Positions 35,089-57,435 of a DNA stretch of 64,000 nucleotides are shown in pieces. A program made the position numbers and the translations under genes. Position 1 is the first letter of the stretch. Each line of letters starts with the position of its first letter. The notes beneath the pieces are model-generated. The model was not told where the DNA came from. It saw only the letters and a program-made list of their open reading frames with translations, and did no database searches. Source of the DNA: Mugil cephalus (Eukaryota > Chordata > Actinopteri > Mugiliformes > Mugilidae); contig NC_061774.1 of the NCBI RefSeq assembly GCF_022458985.1, positions 14,188,616 through 14,252,615 of the forward strand. The letters are read 5' to 3'.

Positions 35089-36176
35089 TACACTCACTGG
35101 CCACTTCATTAGGTACACCTTGCTAGTAAAAGGTTGGACCCTCTTTTGCGTTCAGAACTCCCTTAATTTTTCATGGCACACTTTCAACAATGTGTTTGAA
35201 ACATTTCTTTAGAGATTTTGGTCCATGGTAGCATCACACAGTTGCTGCAGATTTGTCAATTGTACATCTATGATGTGAATCCAAAGGTACTTTATTTTAA
35301 TTGAGATCTGGTGACTGTGGAGGCCATTGGAGTACAGTGAACTCATTGTCATGTTCAAGAAACCAGTTTGAGATTATATGAGCTTTGTGACATGGTGCAT
35401 TATCCTGCTGGAAGTAGCCGTCAGAAGATGGTACACTGTGGTTATAAAGGGATGGACGTGGTCAGCAACAATACTCAGGTAGGATATGACATTTAAACCA
35501 TGCTCAGTTTGTACTAAGGGGCCTAAAGTGTAGCAAGAAAATATCCCCCCACACCATTACACCACCACCACCAGCCTGAACCGTTGATACAAGGTAGGAT
35601 GGATCCATGCTTTCATGTTTTTTTACCCCAAATTCTGACCCTGACATCTGAATGTCGCAGCTGAAATCAAGACTCATCAGACTTGGTAATGTTTTTCCAA
35701 TCTTCTAGTCCAATTTTAGTGAGCCTGTTCTTAGCTGACAGGAGTGGCAGCTGGTGTGGTCTTCTGCTGCTGTAGCTGCTGTATCTTCTTCAAGGTTGGA
35801 CGTGTTGTGCATTCAGATATGGTATTCTGCATTCCTTGGTTGTAACGAGTTATATGAGTTACTGTTGCCTTTCTATTATCTCCAACCAGTCTGCCCATTG
35901 TCTGCCCAACTTCCGCTCACTGGATATTTTCTCTTTTTCAGACCATTCTCTGTAAACCCTGGAGATGGTTGTGTGTGAAAACCCCAGTAGATCAGCAGAA
36001 ATGCTCAAACCAACCTGTCTGGCACCAACAACCAAACCACGTTCAAAGTCACTTAAATCCCCTTTCTTCCCCATTCTGATGCTCAGTTTGAACTGCAGCC
36101 ATGTGATTGGCTGATTAACTATTTGTGTTAACAAGCAATTGAACAGGTGTATCTAATAAAGTGGCCAGTGAGTGTA
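35089..36176 (-). mobile_element. Tc1-like transposon, nearly full length, inactivated
   Basis: Terminal repeats read tacactcactggccacttc at the left and its complement (gtggccagtgagtgta) at the right. On the minus strand 36134-35859 encodes the N-terminal DNA-binding part of a Tc1-like transposase (DFERGLVVGARQVGLSIS, LLGFSHTTISRVYREW). The rest continues toward 35.2 kb (for example a segment like CTTCCAGCAGGATAATGCAC) but is broken by stops and frameshifts. It lies between the 72-aa gene and slc34a1. Confidence 0.85.
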
Positions 36177-39100
36177 TTTCCTGTCCAGACAACTACTCTA
36201 AAGGCCCGTTCAAACCTTGCATTAAGATTCGATGTGGGTGATCCAATCACGTGCAGCAGAGGTGTGAACACCCCCTAGACGTATTCAGATCCCACTGGAA
36301 AGATCTGATTTGGAGGCAGTCTGGGTCATATGTGTCTGCATGTGTGATGAAAGCAAACTCCTAAACCTGCAGCTGTGATCAAACCATGTCGTTAGGCTCA
36401 ATGTAAGAACAAAACTAACATTTCAGTATTTGTGTCTCTTTTAAACTACCCTGTGTGTATCTGTTCAGGTACAATATGGTGAAATGTAGTGGCTGTCAGA
36501 TACGACAAAGGCAGTCTGGCACAAATAATGCATCTGTCACAAGCTAGGGCTACAGCTGACAGTACTTTATGTATAAACTCTTATTTTCTTTCTAAATTTA
36601 ACATGACTAAATACTTTTTTTTTTTTTGTGATTATAAAAACAGTGCCAGTCATGAACAGTGCACTGATGATTGACTGCTTCTCTCTCAATCCAAACCGAC
36701 CAGGCACAGCAGCTTTTGTCGGTTTTAATGTCACAATCATACAAATGTGAATGCCTCTTGCTTTTTCTAAAACCTTCATCAGTCATTTTGTGTTTGTAAG
36801 ATTGTGCCAGTAATCAAAATGAAAAGAATGTATTAGTTTTAAACTTTAAAATGTGCGTGAATTGTTGTAGACAGAATGTCCTCACAATCAGGCGCATTAC
36901 CTTCCTTATGTCTACAGGTAATTAACTGACATCGTGTTATAACCCCCTTTGCTGGAAAAAAAAGCACAGTCTCTGAATGCACCATATGGTATTCCTCGGA
37001 GTGGGATTAGCAGAGGATAGCGCGGTTGTTGATGGTTTAATACACATACAGCTCAATGGGAAGCAGGTGTTTTGAATGACAGTATAATAGTGACCTGGTA
37101 GCCTCTGTTTGGTTCATTCCTGTGACTTGCTGCACATCTGGAGAGGCACTCAACTGCAGCCTGGAGAGCTTTTCACCAAAGAGCCCCATCAGAGATTTAG
37201 CCGTCACCGCGAGTGCGTACACATGGCTACACGTGTGTGTCCATATGTGCTTGTACGTCATCTGCTTCTCTTTTTCTCTGCTTAATGCCGCACCAGATCT
37301 CAGGGATTTCTCCCCCAGGCAGCATCAGCCTCAGCTCCAGCCTCGTGCACAACAACAGCAACAACAACAACAACAGATCTGTTATCTCTCTTTGTGGCTT
37401 CTCATGGCAGATTGGAAAGTTGCAACTTACTCTGGAGGGTTATTAAGTTCTGCTCCTCTGAGTTCAGAGATGAAAGTCTGAGGTCAGCAGGTTTGGTAGC
37501 TTCGGCTGAGAGCACTGCTGATATGACAGAACCGTAGCCGGACTAATTATTACCCCGTCAGATGGGCCCACTCTGAGTTCTCCCGTGGTAAGGAGGACAT
37601 CGCCTGTGGGTAGTGGAGTGTGCAAGTGGTTGCGTGCACGTGCGTCTCGGAGAATCTTACCCGATAGCTCGTTTTTCAATCACAACATGCTTGGTCTCCA
37701 GTGCTGGCAAAGTATCTAAGTAACTGAACATTCTGCACAAGTCAAGCAGATTACACTGTACGTGTCTGAAATGTTTCCACTGACTTGTCTGGTGGAAGAA
37801 ACGATCATTTAATACCCCGACTTTGAGCTCTGCCAGGCTTCCAGAAATGATGAAAACAGCAAACAGCTGCATGACACAGTCTTCCACCGCTAGCCACTAG
37901 GTGTCAGATTCCTCCTGCCCTTGGATGTGAAAACCTCCGACCACCAGGATGCTTCATCACACCAAAAAGGCTGCTTCATCTTGGAATCTTTATCTGGCGT
38001 CGGAGCAGGTGAAAAATGTCAGATTAAGCAAACATTCATTACCTAATGCACAACATGCTTTTCCAACTTATGGACCATTAACTTTGCGTTAATGATTAAG
38101 AGTGTTGGAGCAAGTAATTCACCAAGGGGTAAGGTGTTCCCCTCGACACCTTACTAGTTTATTTAAAGATGATTTAACCCTCAGGCTGTCGCTTTCCTTT
38201 TGCAGGGGTCATACACTACACCTGAGATAGTTTGAGACAAGGTAAGAGGCTTCACGCGACGCTAATGCTTATGACAAATAACACATTCGCTCCAATATAA
38301 TGTGTTGCAGCTTTTCATGAGAAGAAATATTTATTTTAAATCAAATTCTGGAGGTTTGTCTTGTGCCAAGAGACTTACAGCTCATAAATTCTTAGGAAAA
38401 TGTTGGCAAGGAAACCACTCATTGAAAAAAAGTGTTTCATTAATCCTTTTGTTTTTCTTGCAAGTAAAACTCAATCAGTTTCTTTTTCTTTTTTTTTTTT
38501 TTAGTGACGCTTAAATTGCATGGGAATGTGCTCGTGAGTCACGGTCTTAAACGCAAACTTGGGAACAGTACAGAAATAGACAAAGAGAGAGTGGCAGGCC
38601 GACAAAGAGTCTGGCGAGTGGCCCGTTAGATTTGAGGAACATTCAGTCCGGGCACCAAAGAAAGAAAAGTGCAGTATTGTTCATTCAGAGTTTATTCGGC
38701 TGTGTTCTCCCACATCCGGAGACCATGTACATATGTTCTTACGGCGCCTGTCTGCAGATCAAGAACATGCAGGAGGATGCCTCACAGAACGAGAATGATA
38801 CAGTGACTCTAATTACTGTAATTTTGTCCGTAATTGCTTCCATCCTCTTTGCTTTTAAGACGCACATTAGTACCCCCTCCACCAGCGGAGTCCCCAAAAT
38901 ATGGCAAAGTGGCAGACGTGAAAAGAAGTGGGGTAAAGACGGTCTCTTTAAACCGAGAGAGCGTGACAACCTTTGCAGGGAGCCGCGGCTCTATAGACTG
39001 TGGAGAGTTGACTTGCAGCTGTGGGAAACGGAGATAAGTTGATGTTTTCTCGCCGATCTTTTGGCTCGTGGTGTAAGTGGTTTGAGACCTGAGCTCAGAT

Positions 39101-39313
39101 CGAGGACAGCTGCCAGTTACAAACAATGTGGGTCGCCTGTGTTCTCTTCTAATTGGTCATCCTCTGTGAGAGATGGGCTCGTATGCAGACGCCTTTGGCT
39201 TCTTTTCACTGCTGCAGGTGGCTGGTAGACACCACTCTCAGATCTCTTCTATCCACTGTGGTGGTTTTAATTTCTTGCATATATACGTCTCCACCCAGGA
39301 AACTCATAGCGCC
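36177..39313. other. Spacer upstream of slc34a1
   Basis: Contains what may be another decayed repeat at 36.2-36.35 kb, a CAA-repeat at about 37348-37375 and no supported exon. A non-coding first exon of slc34a1 is likely somewhere in this region because a good acceptor (tctccacccag) ends 15 bases before the slc34a1 ATG. Confidence 0.4.
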
Positions 39314-47974
<8,661 letters not shown>

Positions 47975-48079
47975 TTGGACTGATAAAGACGGTCGTTCTA
48001 ATCTCCTTTCTTCGTTTTGTCAATAATGATTGAGGGGTAGGATTTAGAAAAGTGAAAAGTTAAGTCGTAATTATTTGCT

Positions 48080-48085
48080 AATAAA
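48080..48085 (+). terminator. slc34a1: Poly(A) signal of slc34a1
   Basis: AATAAA about 105 bases after the stop codon at 47974. Confidence 0.55.
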
Positions 48086-51000
48086 CCCTTTTCTGATGAT
48101 TGGTTGGCTGATCATTTGAAAGAGTCTCCCAAAGCTGGGCTAAATATCATGAGGCCAGTATGAGATTTGATTCCAAAAAAACACTGGCTGAGAACCAGCT
48201 GAGCTCTGCAGTGGACACCAGTCCACAGTCTCCTATGGGCTGTGATTCACATGTTGATGTGACTTGTCCTCTCCCAAGACTGCTGAAATTTAATAAGGAG
48301 GTCTGTTAACTGTTCCTGAGCTGTCACTCACACTGCATAATACTTACTAGCCAGTGGCGTTTTGGCAAGGTGCTCTGGAAATGTGGACATAAGCGAGGAC
48401 TTTGAGGACGTCTCACCAGTGCTGAAGTGGACAAACTGGAGAAATGCCATCTGCCGATGATTATTTTAAAGTCAAGGATTAACACGATTCTAAATCATGT
48501 ATCAGGACAGAAAATATGAATGTTAGAAATACAGGTTTTAACACGTCAGTGCCTTATGAGAAGAAACACTGAATACAAACACGGTTTATTAAATAATTTA
48601 GCAATCCATAAAGTCAATTTGGAAGAATTTCAGGGCAAGTAATACATTTTTTTTTTTTTTCCTTTTAAATTGCACTTAGTTAAAAAGTCTTGTCCATGTC
48701 CATGCTTATGACTGGGAGGAGATTTTAAGGCCAATGCAACAGTACTACATGACACAACGTTACGTGTATTAATGTCACAACATTTTGTGGATCAAAGAAC
48801 TACCGACACTGCCTTAAAGTTGCACTTGAACACACCACAAAGGATGTGGTACGTGCTGATGCTCTGCTTCTGCATGAAAGGAATCAGTTCCTTATACCAG
48901 CAGGTGGCAGTAGTCTGTATTCATCACTCAAAGGGGAACTGAACTGGAAGAGTTAGTGTTGGTTGTGAAGGTAGGAAGAGCTACTCCAAGCTGACCTTTT
49001 CCAAACGATGCTGATCAGTTGGTCTACAGTTTGTTGAAAAAGTTCTAATTTTCAGATTAGAAGAAGACGTAAAGTGACAAATAGACTTCGGTGTGCCCTT
49101 TGAACTCTGTTGTTTTCATTACTTTCATCAGTTTTTGTACTTGTGCACTGGTTCACTGCGCTGAACAGCTAATCATAGCGATCACCTTGACCGAAGATTC
49201 GACACAATGAACTGTCTGAAAAGTCACCGACGGGAGTCCAGTTTGTGGGACACTAGGTTCACAGATGCTCCCAAACGGCCCTGCATCAGCAAACGGCTGA
49301 ACTTTGACTCAGTGTGTCACAGCCTTCTGGGCATAACCACAAACTACGTGTTGATAGCGTGCAGCACGACTTGCAGTGTCACACGCTAAGATGGTTTGAA
49401 TTTCTTCGCCCTCTCGAAGCACAGTCAGTGAATAATTTAACAGACGTTTGTTTGTTTCTTAAACAAACAAACAGCCGGCACGGTTTTACAGAGTCACTAC
49501 AAAACATAACAATATATTTGGTCTTTATTCCCACAGGATGCATCAGTCATTGATCTGTTTATTCAAATAAAATAATGGTATTACCAAAATGATAAATATT
49601 TGTTGTTCAAATGCAATGTACTTACTGGTTATATAAGTGTTGGTGGGCGACTGAACACACACACACACACTACAAGGAATTCAAAGTATCGTCACGTTAG
49701 CTACTTAATAGCAAATATGTGTATGAATGTGTAGCAGCCTGTGTGTGCTACTCTGCCGTCTTGTGTGTGCTTGTCTTGGGTGGGTGAGTGTGCACACTCG
49801 GGAGGTGTTGGTGAACGTGTGAATATGTGCTGTTTTCTCTGTAACAATTGATCACGCATTTCAGAAACGTTGACTCTCTAAAGTCTGTGGATGTAATGAG
49901 ACAATAAAGACAGACTCGCTTTCGCTTTTAGGGCGACAGACGAAGGAACGACACACCGTGGAGCGATAAAGTTGCACCTTCACGTTCAGGCTCCATTCAT
50001 TCCTGCGCGGCTCACATGCAGACATCTTCTCTGTGAGACTTTTATTTATCCCTTCAGAGACCTCGCAAATTTGCAAATATGCACTGTTTTGTTTCAACAA
50101 AAGCAGCTTAATCTCGTCATGTTCCTCTGATCTTGTCGTCGTCTTAGGCTTTTTGTGCTTTAAACAGGATGTGCAGGTATTACCTATCAGACATGGCAGT
50201 CTGTTCTGCGTTTGCATCTTTCTGAGGCTAATTTGAGGCCCCAGGGCATTTGGCTGAGGAAGAAAGCAGAGCGGAGAGAGATGCTGCCACGAATCTATCG
50301 TGAAACTCACTCCTGCACAGAAACCCAATTTACAGTCCCATTCTCCTCTCTCAGTGAGAGTGAGTGCTGATAGTCACTTGTGTGGGTGCAGTTTGGATGA
50401 GAGCTGGAGTCCAGCAGGGTGGGGTCACAGTCCTGCCAAGCCTCGTCGTGTCCAGTAATTCACAGCCGGGACCTGAAGCTGCTGGGGCTTTCTGCTTTCA
50501 ACGCTTCTGTTCGGTCTCGACATCATCACATTAAACAGTAGCATGTTTTGTTCACAATAATCTTCAAACACATCTGAAGACCACTTGTGTGGTAACTCAA
50601 TAATTGTGAACCACTTAGACAGAAAGAAAATCCAGGAGACTAACAAATGATTTTTCCTGCCATCTAAGCGAAACTTGTTATGAATAGGTCTGAAGTCATG
50701 TCACATTCTTTAATAGCTAATTTCATGAACCCTTTCAACCCTCGAGTCCTCAGAATTTGCCTCCGAAGCATTTTGTTTCACTACTCGGGTGCTGACTGTG
50801 GCTTTTTCGTACTGTGTTAGATGTTGTTCATTTCTCAGGGGGATTAAAAGGTACTTAATCAAATTGATCATCTAGACAGAAAAGGAAAAATGTCTCTTAA
50901 CCTATCCACCACCATTACTCTGCAATATCGTCCTGAAACCAGACACGCTTAGAACGGAACGTGCAGGGAGACTTGCTTTCTGCAGAAAACATTTTCATAG

Positions 51001-54000
51001 TGCTGATAAGATTGAATTGCTGTAGGTCTAATAACACTTAATGATGATAATAGTGCCACTATTATGAAACGAAAAATAAATAAATAATAAGAAAAGGCCA
51101 GATTGCTGGCGTAACTGTTGATAACGGCTCATATTAGCAATTTTAGTAATAACTCAGGTTTCCGCTTGGTTGCTCCGACCAAAGTTCCACTCTGCTGGAT
51201 TCCACAAATACAGGCCGTGCAGTCGAACTCAAAAAAAAAAAAAATCACTCATCGATAATTTCACTAAAGCTTAAAGGAGCCTGTCCATTATTAACCACAG
51301 TAATGGAACAGATAACAGATCTGCTGCTGCATCAACATGTTTACCCAAACCTACACTTTTTACTTCTTCTGCCTCAGTCCAGTTTGCTGCCACTAATCAG
51401 TGTATAATATTATCTAATGTACGTTTAATGAGTTCTAGTAATTAAGTTATGGCCACGCTTAATGGACTCATGAGGATGCATTTGAATGAGGGCTTATGCT
51501 TTCAGTGCTTCATTCCATAAGTTGATAGAGCAACATGCCTGCACATACAAACACTGTTAGTGTATGACCTCGGTGATCATGGATGAACGATTCAGAGCAT
51601 GGTAAAGGGTCAAGGGTCGTACTTAAAACCCCCCCCCTTTTTTTTGCTTAAAGAGCGATAATTGGTGGAGGTAGCGGAGGACAGGAAGGTGAAGACTTGA
51701 GCATCGCAATCAGTTCCAACAGGGAGCAATGTTAACTGTTGTAGAAGGTGTCCAGAATTCAAATGAGACCCTCACACAGGGATCTAATTATCGCCGAAAC
51801 CCTCTGCACCATTTCAAGAACTGCTTGAACTGGCAGTTTGAAAAATTCTCATCTCATCAGTCATGTCATAAAGTTCATATTGTTACAAGTTGCGAACATA
51901 AAAAAATTGCAAGAAAATGTATCTAAATAATCCAGAAAAGTGTGATTTTAGCAGTGCACTCTTTATATGTCTTCCTTTATATGTCTTCCTCTAATTTAAT
52001 CACCTCTAAAGTGGCAGAAACGCATTGAATGGAGCCCTTGCACCACCTGTTGTAGCCACTATCCCAACATTCAGAAGCACTTGATCAATTACCTGCCACA
52101 CGGTGGAGAAAGCTCCAGTCATTTGTTCAGTGTTTATATTACACTCCACACATCTACAGTATGTGTCTATTTGAACATCCAGATTGTAAGTTTCTCAGTG
52201 TCTATACTGTACTTCTTATTTATCACTAAAACTCAAGACTCACCTTTTTTTTTTTTTTTAATGGCTGTGAACCTATGTACAGATTTTTTATTCACCACCA
52301 GCCTTTAAGAGCAAAGTCTGGGTGAAAAGCACAGCTAGAGACAGCAGATTGACCACTTTAACACAGACCTGCTGGAGCAGCTCCCACCCTTTCTGCGACA
52401 TGACAAAACTGTACATCATCTGAAACCTGCTGGTCTTGCAGGACAAAGCTGAGCCCCATCAGAGCCACCTGCCAGCCGGGACAACTGTGATCTCCCACTG
52501 CCGCGCAAATGTCTCTAGAGTCTCTAGACCGAACAAAATATTCTCTCAAAGAAAGGCAAAGATGGCCAGACCAGAAGAAGCTTTAGTTTATTCTGTACCT
52601 GCTCAGCGAGGCACCTGGGGAGAGGAAGGACAATCAATCATGCCATTTATACAAATATGCACACTTCCCCTCTATGCAGATTTATAGAGAGAAACAGATG
52701 GTGTTTTTTGGGTAAAAAAAAAAAAAAAAAAAACTCTTCCAGCAGGGAAACGTGAGTGGGTGGTTTGAAATATGCACATTAATGTTTTCTGTGTTGCTGC
52801 TGTTACTATTATGTACAGGATGCCCAGGTAGTTTAAACGGGGTGTTACTAAATGGCAGCTAACCCAGTGATATTACATTAAGTTACTAAGCATTTGTAAT
52901 TTGGAAGCTGACCGGCTATTATTATGCTTGATTGTAGCCATTTGTAAGCATTATTTTAAACTGTACAGCATCACAATTTCTCACATATTCTGAAAACGTG
53001 TGACATGACACATACACTTTATACGTGGGTACTTAATGTGTGTATACATGTGTGTGTGGTTGGAATATACTAACCTCGAGGTCATGCCTATTTTGCAAGA
53101 GTTGCAAATTCATTTCACAGGTTCATGATAAATTTTGCATGGTGTGGTGATACTTTGCATTAATTCCAGCATTTATTTTAATGAGGGTCTCCAGGATCAG
53201 CCAACAGTGTGGAAACAAACAAAAAAAAAAGGACCAGAAATAAGCAAGCAACATATCCGTAGAGGACACAGCTATTACTGTAAAAACTGAACATTAAAAG
53301 TCAGAATAAACAGAAAATGTAAAGCAGTGGAATAAAAGGGAAGAATCTGGAGAAGCTGAAGTCTGCACAACAAAGTGATTTCTAATTATAAAACTCTTCT
53401 TAAAGCTACAGTATGAGTTGCCAGATAACCATGACGTGCTGAATGTAAACAGGGCTGAACATAAATAGCAGCGCTGGAAAGAAATGTAGAAAACAACTTC
53501 AGATCATGAGGCAGGTTTCCTGAAAGAAGACAGAAATGAGGCCGTAGAACTAACAGGACTCTTTAGTGACCACCTGTCTGATCTGAATGTATCTTAATAG
53601 TTGTTTTTTTAAAATGTTTTTATGCTCTGTATGTTCACTTATTTTGTATATGTCGGTGTCACATAATATTTTAGATCTTTGTATGTTTTGTTCTTTAAAT
53701 TGGTAAAGTACACGGTACACACATTTTTTCTGCTTTTGATTCAATTAATCATGTACAAGACCTGAGAGTAAGTCAGAAGTTCAAGCAATAAAACTCATCG
53801 ACCCTGTGGTCATTTGGTGAAGTAGTTGTTTACCGGCTGTAACTCATTGACATTGCTTTACAAAGGGAAGGTACCTCATACTTAGTTCCTGATAAGAAAA
53901 AAAAAAAAATCCCACAACACCTCAAGAAGACTTAAATGTGAGTTCCAACATCCTGGAATCACCCCCCTCCATATGCAGCCACCAGGCAACAGTGTGACTT

Positions 54001-54799
54001 TCAACCGAGAGATTAGCTTGGCCTACTACTAACTATTAAAACTACTCGCTAGCCTTACCTTTAGCATGCTCCCCAACTAGGATATTTCCTCCTCAGCCAC
54101 TCACTTGCATGTTCTGCTGCCAGGGAGATGTTGTTTACTGCAACTGTGCATATCTAGCTCTCTTGCACTCTCTTGCACTCATTAGCCTCGTGAACTCTGT
54201 CTTCCCATGGGACAGTAAGTTAAATAAAATACACTACCTTCTCTACTTCCAACCAAAACAGCAGGTGTAGTCTCAGTCAGGTGCTCACTATCTGCACTGG
54301 GACAACCAGCTGTTTGAGTAATTTCAAAATTAGCTAATCACATACAAACAACAGAGAGTGAGAGACAGAGAAAATATTAGACAAAAAACGTGTTGCGGTC
54401 ATTTGAAGTGTATAAATCCAAATAACAAATGGGACTGCTCAGGTGGATCATTACAAATGGAAGTATTCCCAGTTTTATACGTAATCCCTCTATAATGAAG
54501 CAAAACTCACCAAGTGTTGGCATGAGGGCTGTGGACGTGATAAGACACATGAAACAAATCCAAATTCCATCGAGCCCTGACTAATAACTTTGTATTCAGA
54601 AATTAGGGAGTTCATTTACCTTCTCTGGCAGATGTCTTTGTTTCTGAATTATTTATTCTGCTACTGTGTGAGTCGTCAAAACCATGATGCTCTCAGCTAT
54701 GAATGTCAGCTTTGTAGCATAGTAGTCATGGCCTGAATGCTCTTGAAAGAAAACATAATGAGAGTTTGTTTGAGCGATTTATACTGCATAGGTGTATAC
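48086..54799. other. Intergenic DNA
   Basis: About 6.7 kb without a supported exon. It contains a 12-bp-arm hairpin at 49446-49472, a short (AC)n at about 49655-49671 and scattered A/T runs. Reading frames present are short, lack splice context and show no recognised motif. Confidence 0.5.
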
Positions 54800-54905
54800 A
54801 CGATCAGCCATAACATTAAAACCACCACGAATGTTGTCTCCCTTGTGTCTCCAAAACAGGAGCCTTCAGTGTTAGGAGGTGACTTGTTGCCCTCTTTTGG
54901 TTAAC
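54800..54905 (+). mobile_element. Terminal fragment of a Tc1-like element
   Basis: gatcagccataacattaaaa followed by ccaccacgaa is the inverted-terminal-repeat signature of a Tc1-like family common in fish; only this end is present. Confidence 0.65.
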
Positions 54906-55210
54906 TTTCATGTCTGCTTTTCTCACCTCAGGTGTGTGGAATGAGCTGCTGATTGCTACGCTGGGGCTGGGCTGCCTTCCCACCTGTTTCACATCTCTCG
55001 TTATGTTGAACCATACTTAAGGACTCTCCACTCTACCATTCTCTGCCAGTTCTTCCAGTTGCCAGTCCTCCAGCTAGCCTCTGGAATCGTATTATTTGTG
55101 TATTAGAATTTTTGCTCAAGTTCTTTTGTTATTAAAACTTCTGTTGAGCCTAAACATCTGTGTCCTGTGCTTGGGTTCCTTCTCTTTCATTTCGTCATGA
55201 CACACAACAT
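54906..55210 (+). mobile_element. Probable solo LTR fragment (Gypsy-like)
   Basis: The stretch has the layout of a fish Gypsy-type LTR: a promoter-like body, an AT-rich poly(A)-signal region (gttattaaaacttctgttg), then ctgtgtcctgtgcttgggtt and an end near cgtcatgaca. No internal gag/pol sequence adjoins it. Assignment is from general resemblance only. Confidence 0.45.
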
Positions 55211-57159
55211 TCAGAGGGTGTCCAACAGGATGTTGTTAGTGGGGGCCCTTTGGTCTTATGGGTTGAGGAGAGGGACCTCTGTGGATCATTCCATAAATAC
55301 CTGATCAGTTTGGGATGTAGTGAATTTAGAGGCCAGGTCAAGACCTCGTGCAGTTTTTCATGTTTTTTGAGTTGTTCCTAAACCGTTTTGTGCATGTGTC
55401 TGTGTGAGGCTACATACTATGGGGTGGGGGTGTCTGGTCTGGTCTAGGTAGGTGGTGCATATCTAAGTAACTTCCACATGAATGCCAAGTCGTAAAGTTT
55501 CCCAGTAGATCATTGGATTGTGACAAGATGGTCGATGTTAAAGCCACTAAAAGTCTGACTCTCTCACTGTTTAGGTCTGATGGTCTAATAACCAACTCCA
55601 ACAAAATGTGGACACAATTTCGTCTTGGTAACAGCAGCTCAATAAATTCCTGAACAGCTCATGCAAACAGAACCGAGCTACCACACCAGCACTTCTGTGA
55701 CTTTCAGTATTTGCTGTATATTTAGTGGTGTTTTTATTTACCAAAGCAGGTGGGAGACTGCCTTTGAAGATCAACAGAGAGACTCAACCACTGCCAGCTG
55801 TCTCTAAAGCTGCGCATCAACGTCAATGTCTTAATAAATGACAGTAAAAATATGTGATATGTGTCAAACGAGCTCTCCTAGTGATAATTTAAAGTTAAGT
55901 GTTTATCAGCCATTAGAATAAGTGACTTTGAAGAGTTTTGGACCACTGAAAGGCTTCAATGACACACGTGTTTTCTGAAGCAGAGTGGATGTGCCCAACA
56001 GATTAACTTGTTCGGAGCATTACTTCACAGCTGACATTGTGATAGTCACGACCTTTTCAGCTAGACTCATTTCAACAGTGTGCGAATGACAGCTTATAGC
56101 AATGGTGATGGGATTGTCTTCTCTCATTCCCGCCTCTATTCCTCTTCTGTCTGAGGGCCAGATTTTGTCTGAAACTATTTTGTCAAGCTCAGTAAGAGAA
56201 AAGACTATTGAAAAGCATTTTGAAAGAATGTATGTGATGAAATCGAGCCGTCATCTGAAACAGGCACAGAGATCTTGGCAAAACTATAATGTGCACAGGA
56301 GCTCTCGCCAGCTTGTGATAACAAAGGCATCGGCAGGTGCCAAGTATCTTTGTTCAGCTTTTGTAAAATCGTGGTAATCTTGAAGTTAATGGGAAGACAG
56401 TTTTTCTGAATAAAGATCAAAGGCAGCCCTGAGCCGGCTGAACTGGACTTCTCTCCGACCTCTATTTGCTGTCGTGACCAGGGGGTCACGGATGACTCTT
56501 CCTGAGCTCATTTGTTTTGGTGGATAGTCCTCTAATCGCATGCACACGATCAGGCATACCAAAACATGGAAACACACACACACACATACACAACACACAC
56601 TAAATGATCCATCAAATTGCTGAAAGAGAAACAGGGCAATGTGTTTGTTTATCCTCAGGATCCGAAACAGAAATAAATGGCCACTTTGTCACAATCGGAC
56701 CTAACACACAGACAGTGGAGTGGCACGCAAGAGCATGTGGATGCAAATGTTTGCTCCATGGGAAAATGATCAGTGCTGCATGTTTATTTAGCCCAGAGTA
56801 GTAGATGCCTCAGATCAAAACAACATTTATCCTCAGTGGGCAAAGCTGCTATCATCTGAATGATACGCTGAAAGTATCACTCTGTAATAAGTAACGACCA
56901 AGAGACTAAGGGATTTTTATGTCGCCAGTTTTAAAGTAATGTTTACTTTATTTATGGATGATAATTCAATACAGAGCTTTGCATCGGCATTAAGCAAGGG
57001 CCTTGACACCACTGATCCGACACCACTTGAGACAGACAGCAGAGTGCTTTTCATTTCTTAAACTTTCTTGTGCTGCTTGTCTAAAGCTGGGACAGGCAAT
57101 TGTTCTCATTGGCTGATAGTCAATATTTTTGTGAATACAGTTTTGAATTATGTTCTGTC
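55211..57159. other. Intergenic DNA
   Basis: No exon or clear repeat except a short CA-rich stretch near 56574-56600. Open frames are short and unsupported. Confidence 0.45.
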
Positions 57160-57200
57160 TTGAACGCACTTAGACAGGGAAAGTCTTTGGTTGATTAGAC

Positions 57201-57246
<46 letters not shown>

Positions 57247-57435
57247 TTTTCCCTGACAAATTTAAATGTCTTTGAATACACATCAACATGAATCCAACAA
57301 ATTTTAGTAAAGGGATAAGGGATAGCTTAATATTGAATACAAAATGATAATATTAATGTATTTTTATAAATAGCACTAGGCTGAGTTTTATATAGAACAC
57401 ATATAACAGGTAGTTGGTCCTTACTCTATTTCTGA
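57160..57435 (+). mobile_element. hAT-type MITE copy with expanded AT microsatellite
   Basis: The block gggatagcttaatattgaat, then aataatgtatttttataaatagca and tatagaacacat matches the MITE at 32310-32670. An (AT)n of about 14 units at 57206-57233 lies where the other copies have a shorter AT stretch. Confidence 0.7.

Noticed and set aside
35859-36134. 91-codon minus-strand frame as a DNA-binding host protein
   Set aside because: It is the N-terminal part of a Tc1-like transposase inside an element with matching terminal repeats.
39277-39285. TATA box (tatata) for slc34a1
   Set aside because: It lies only about 30 bases before the ATG and immediately before a likely splice acceptor, so a start from here would leave almost no 5'UTR; an upstream non-coding exon is more likely.
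56102-56489. Overlapping 91- and 94-codon frames on both strands as a gene
   Set aside because: No splice context, motif or promoter evidence; neither product resembles a known protein.
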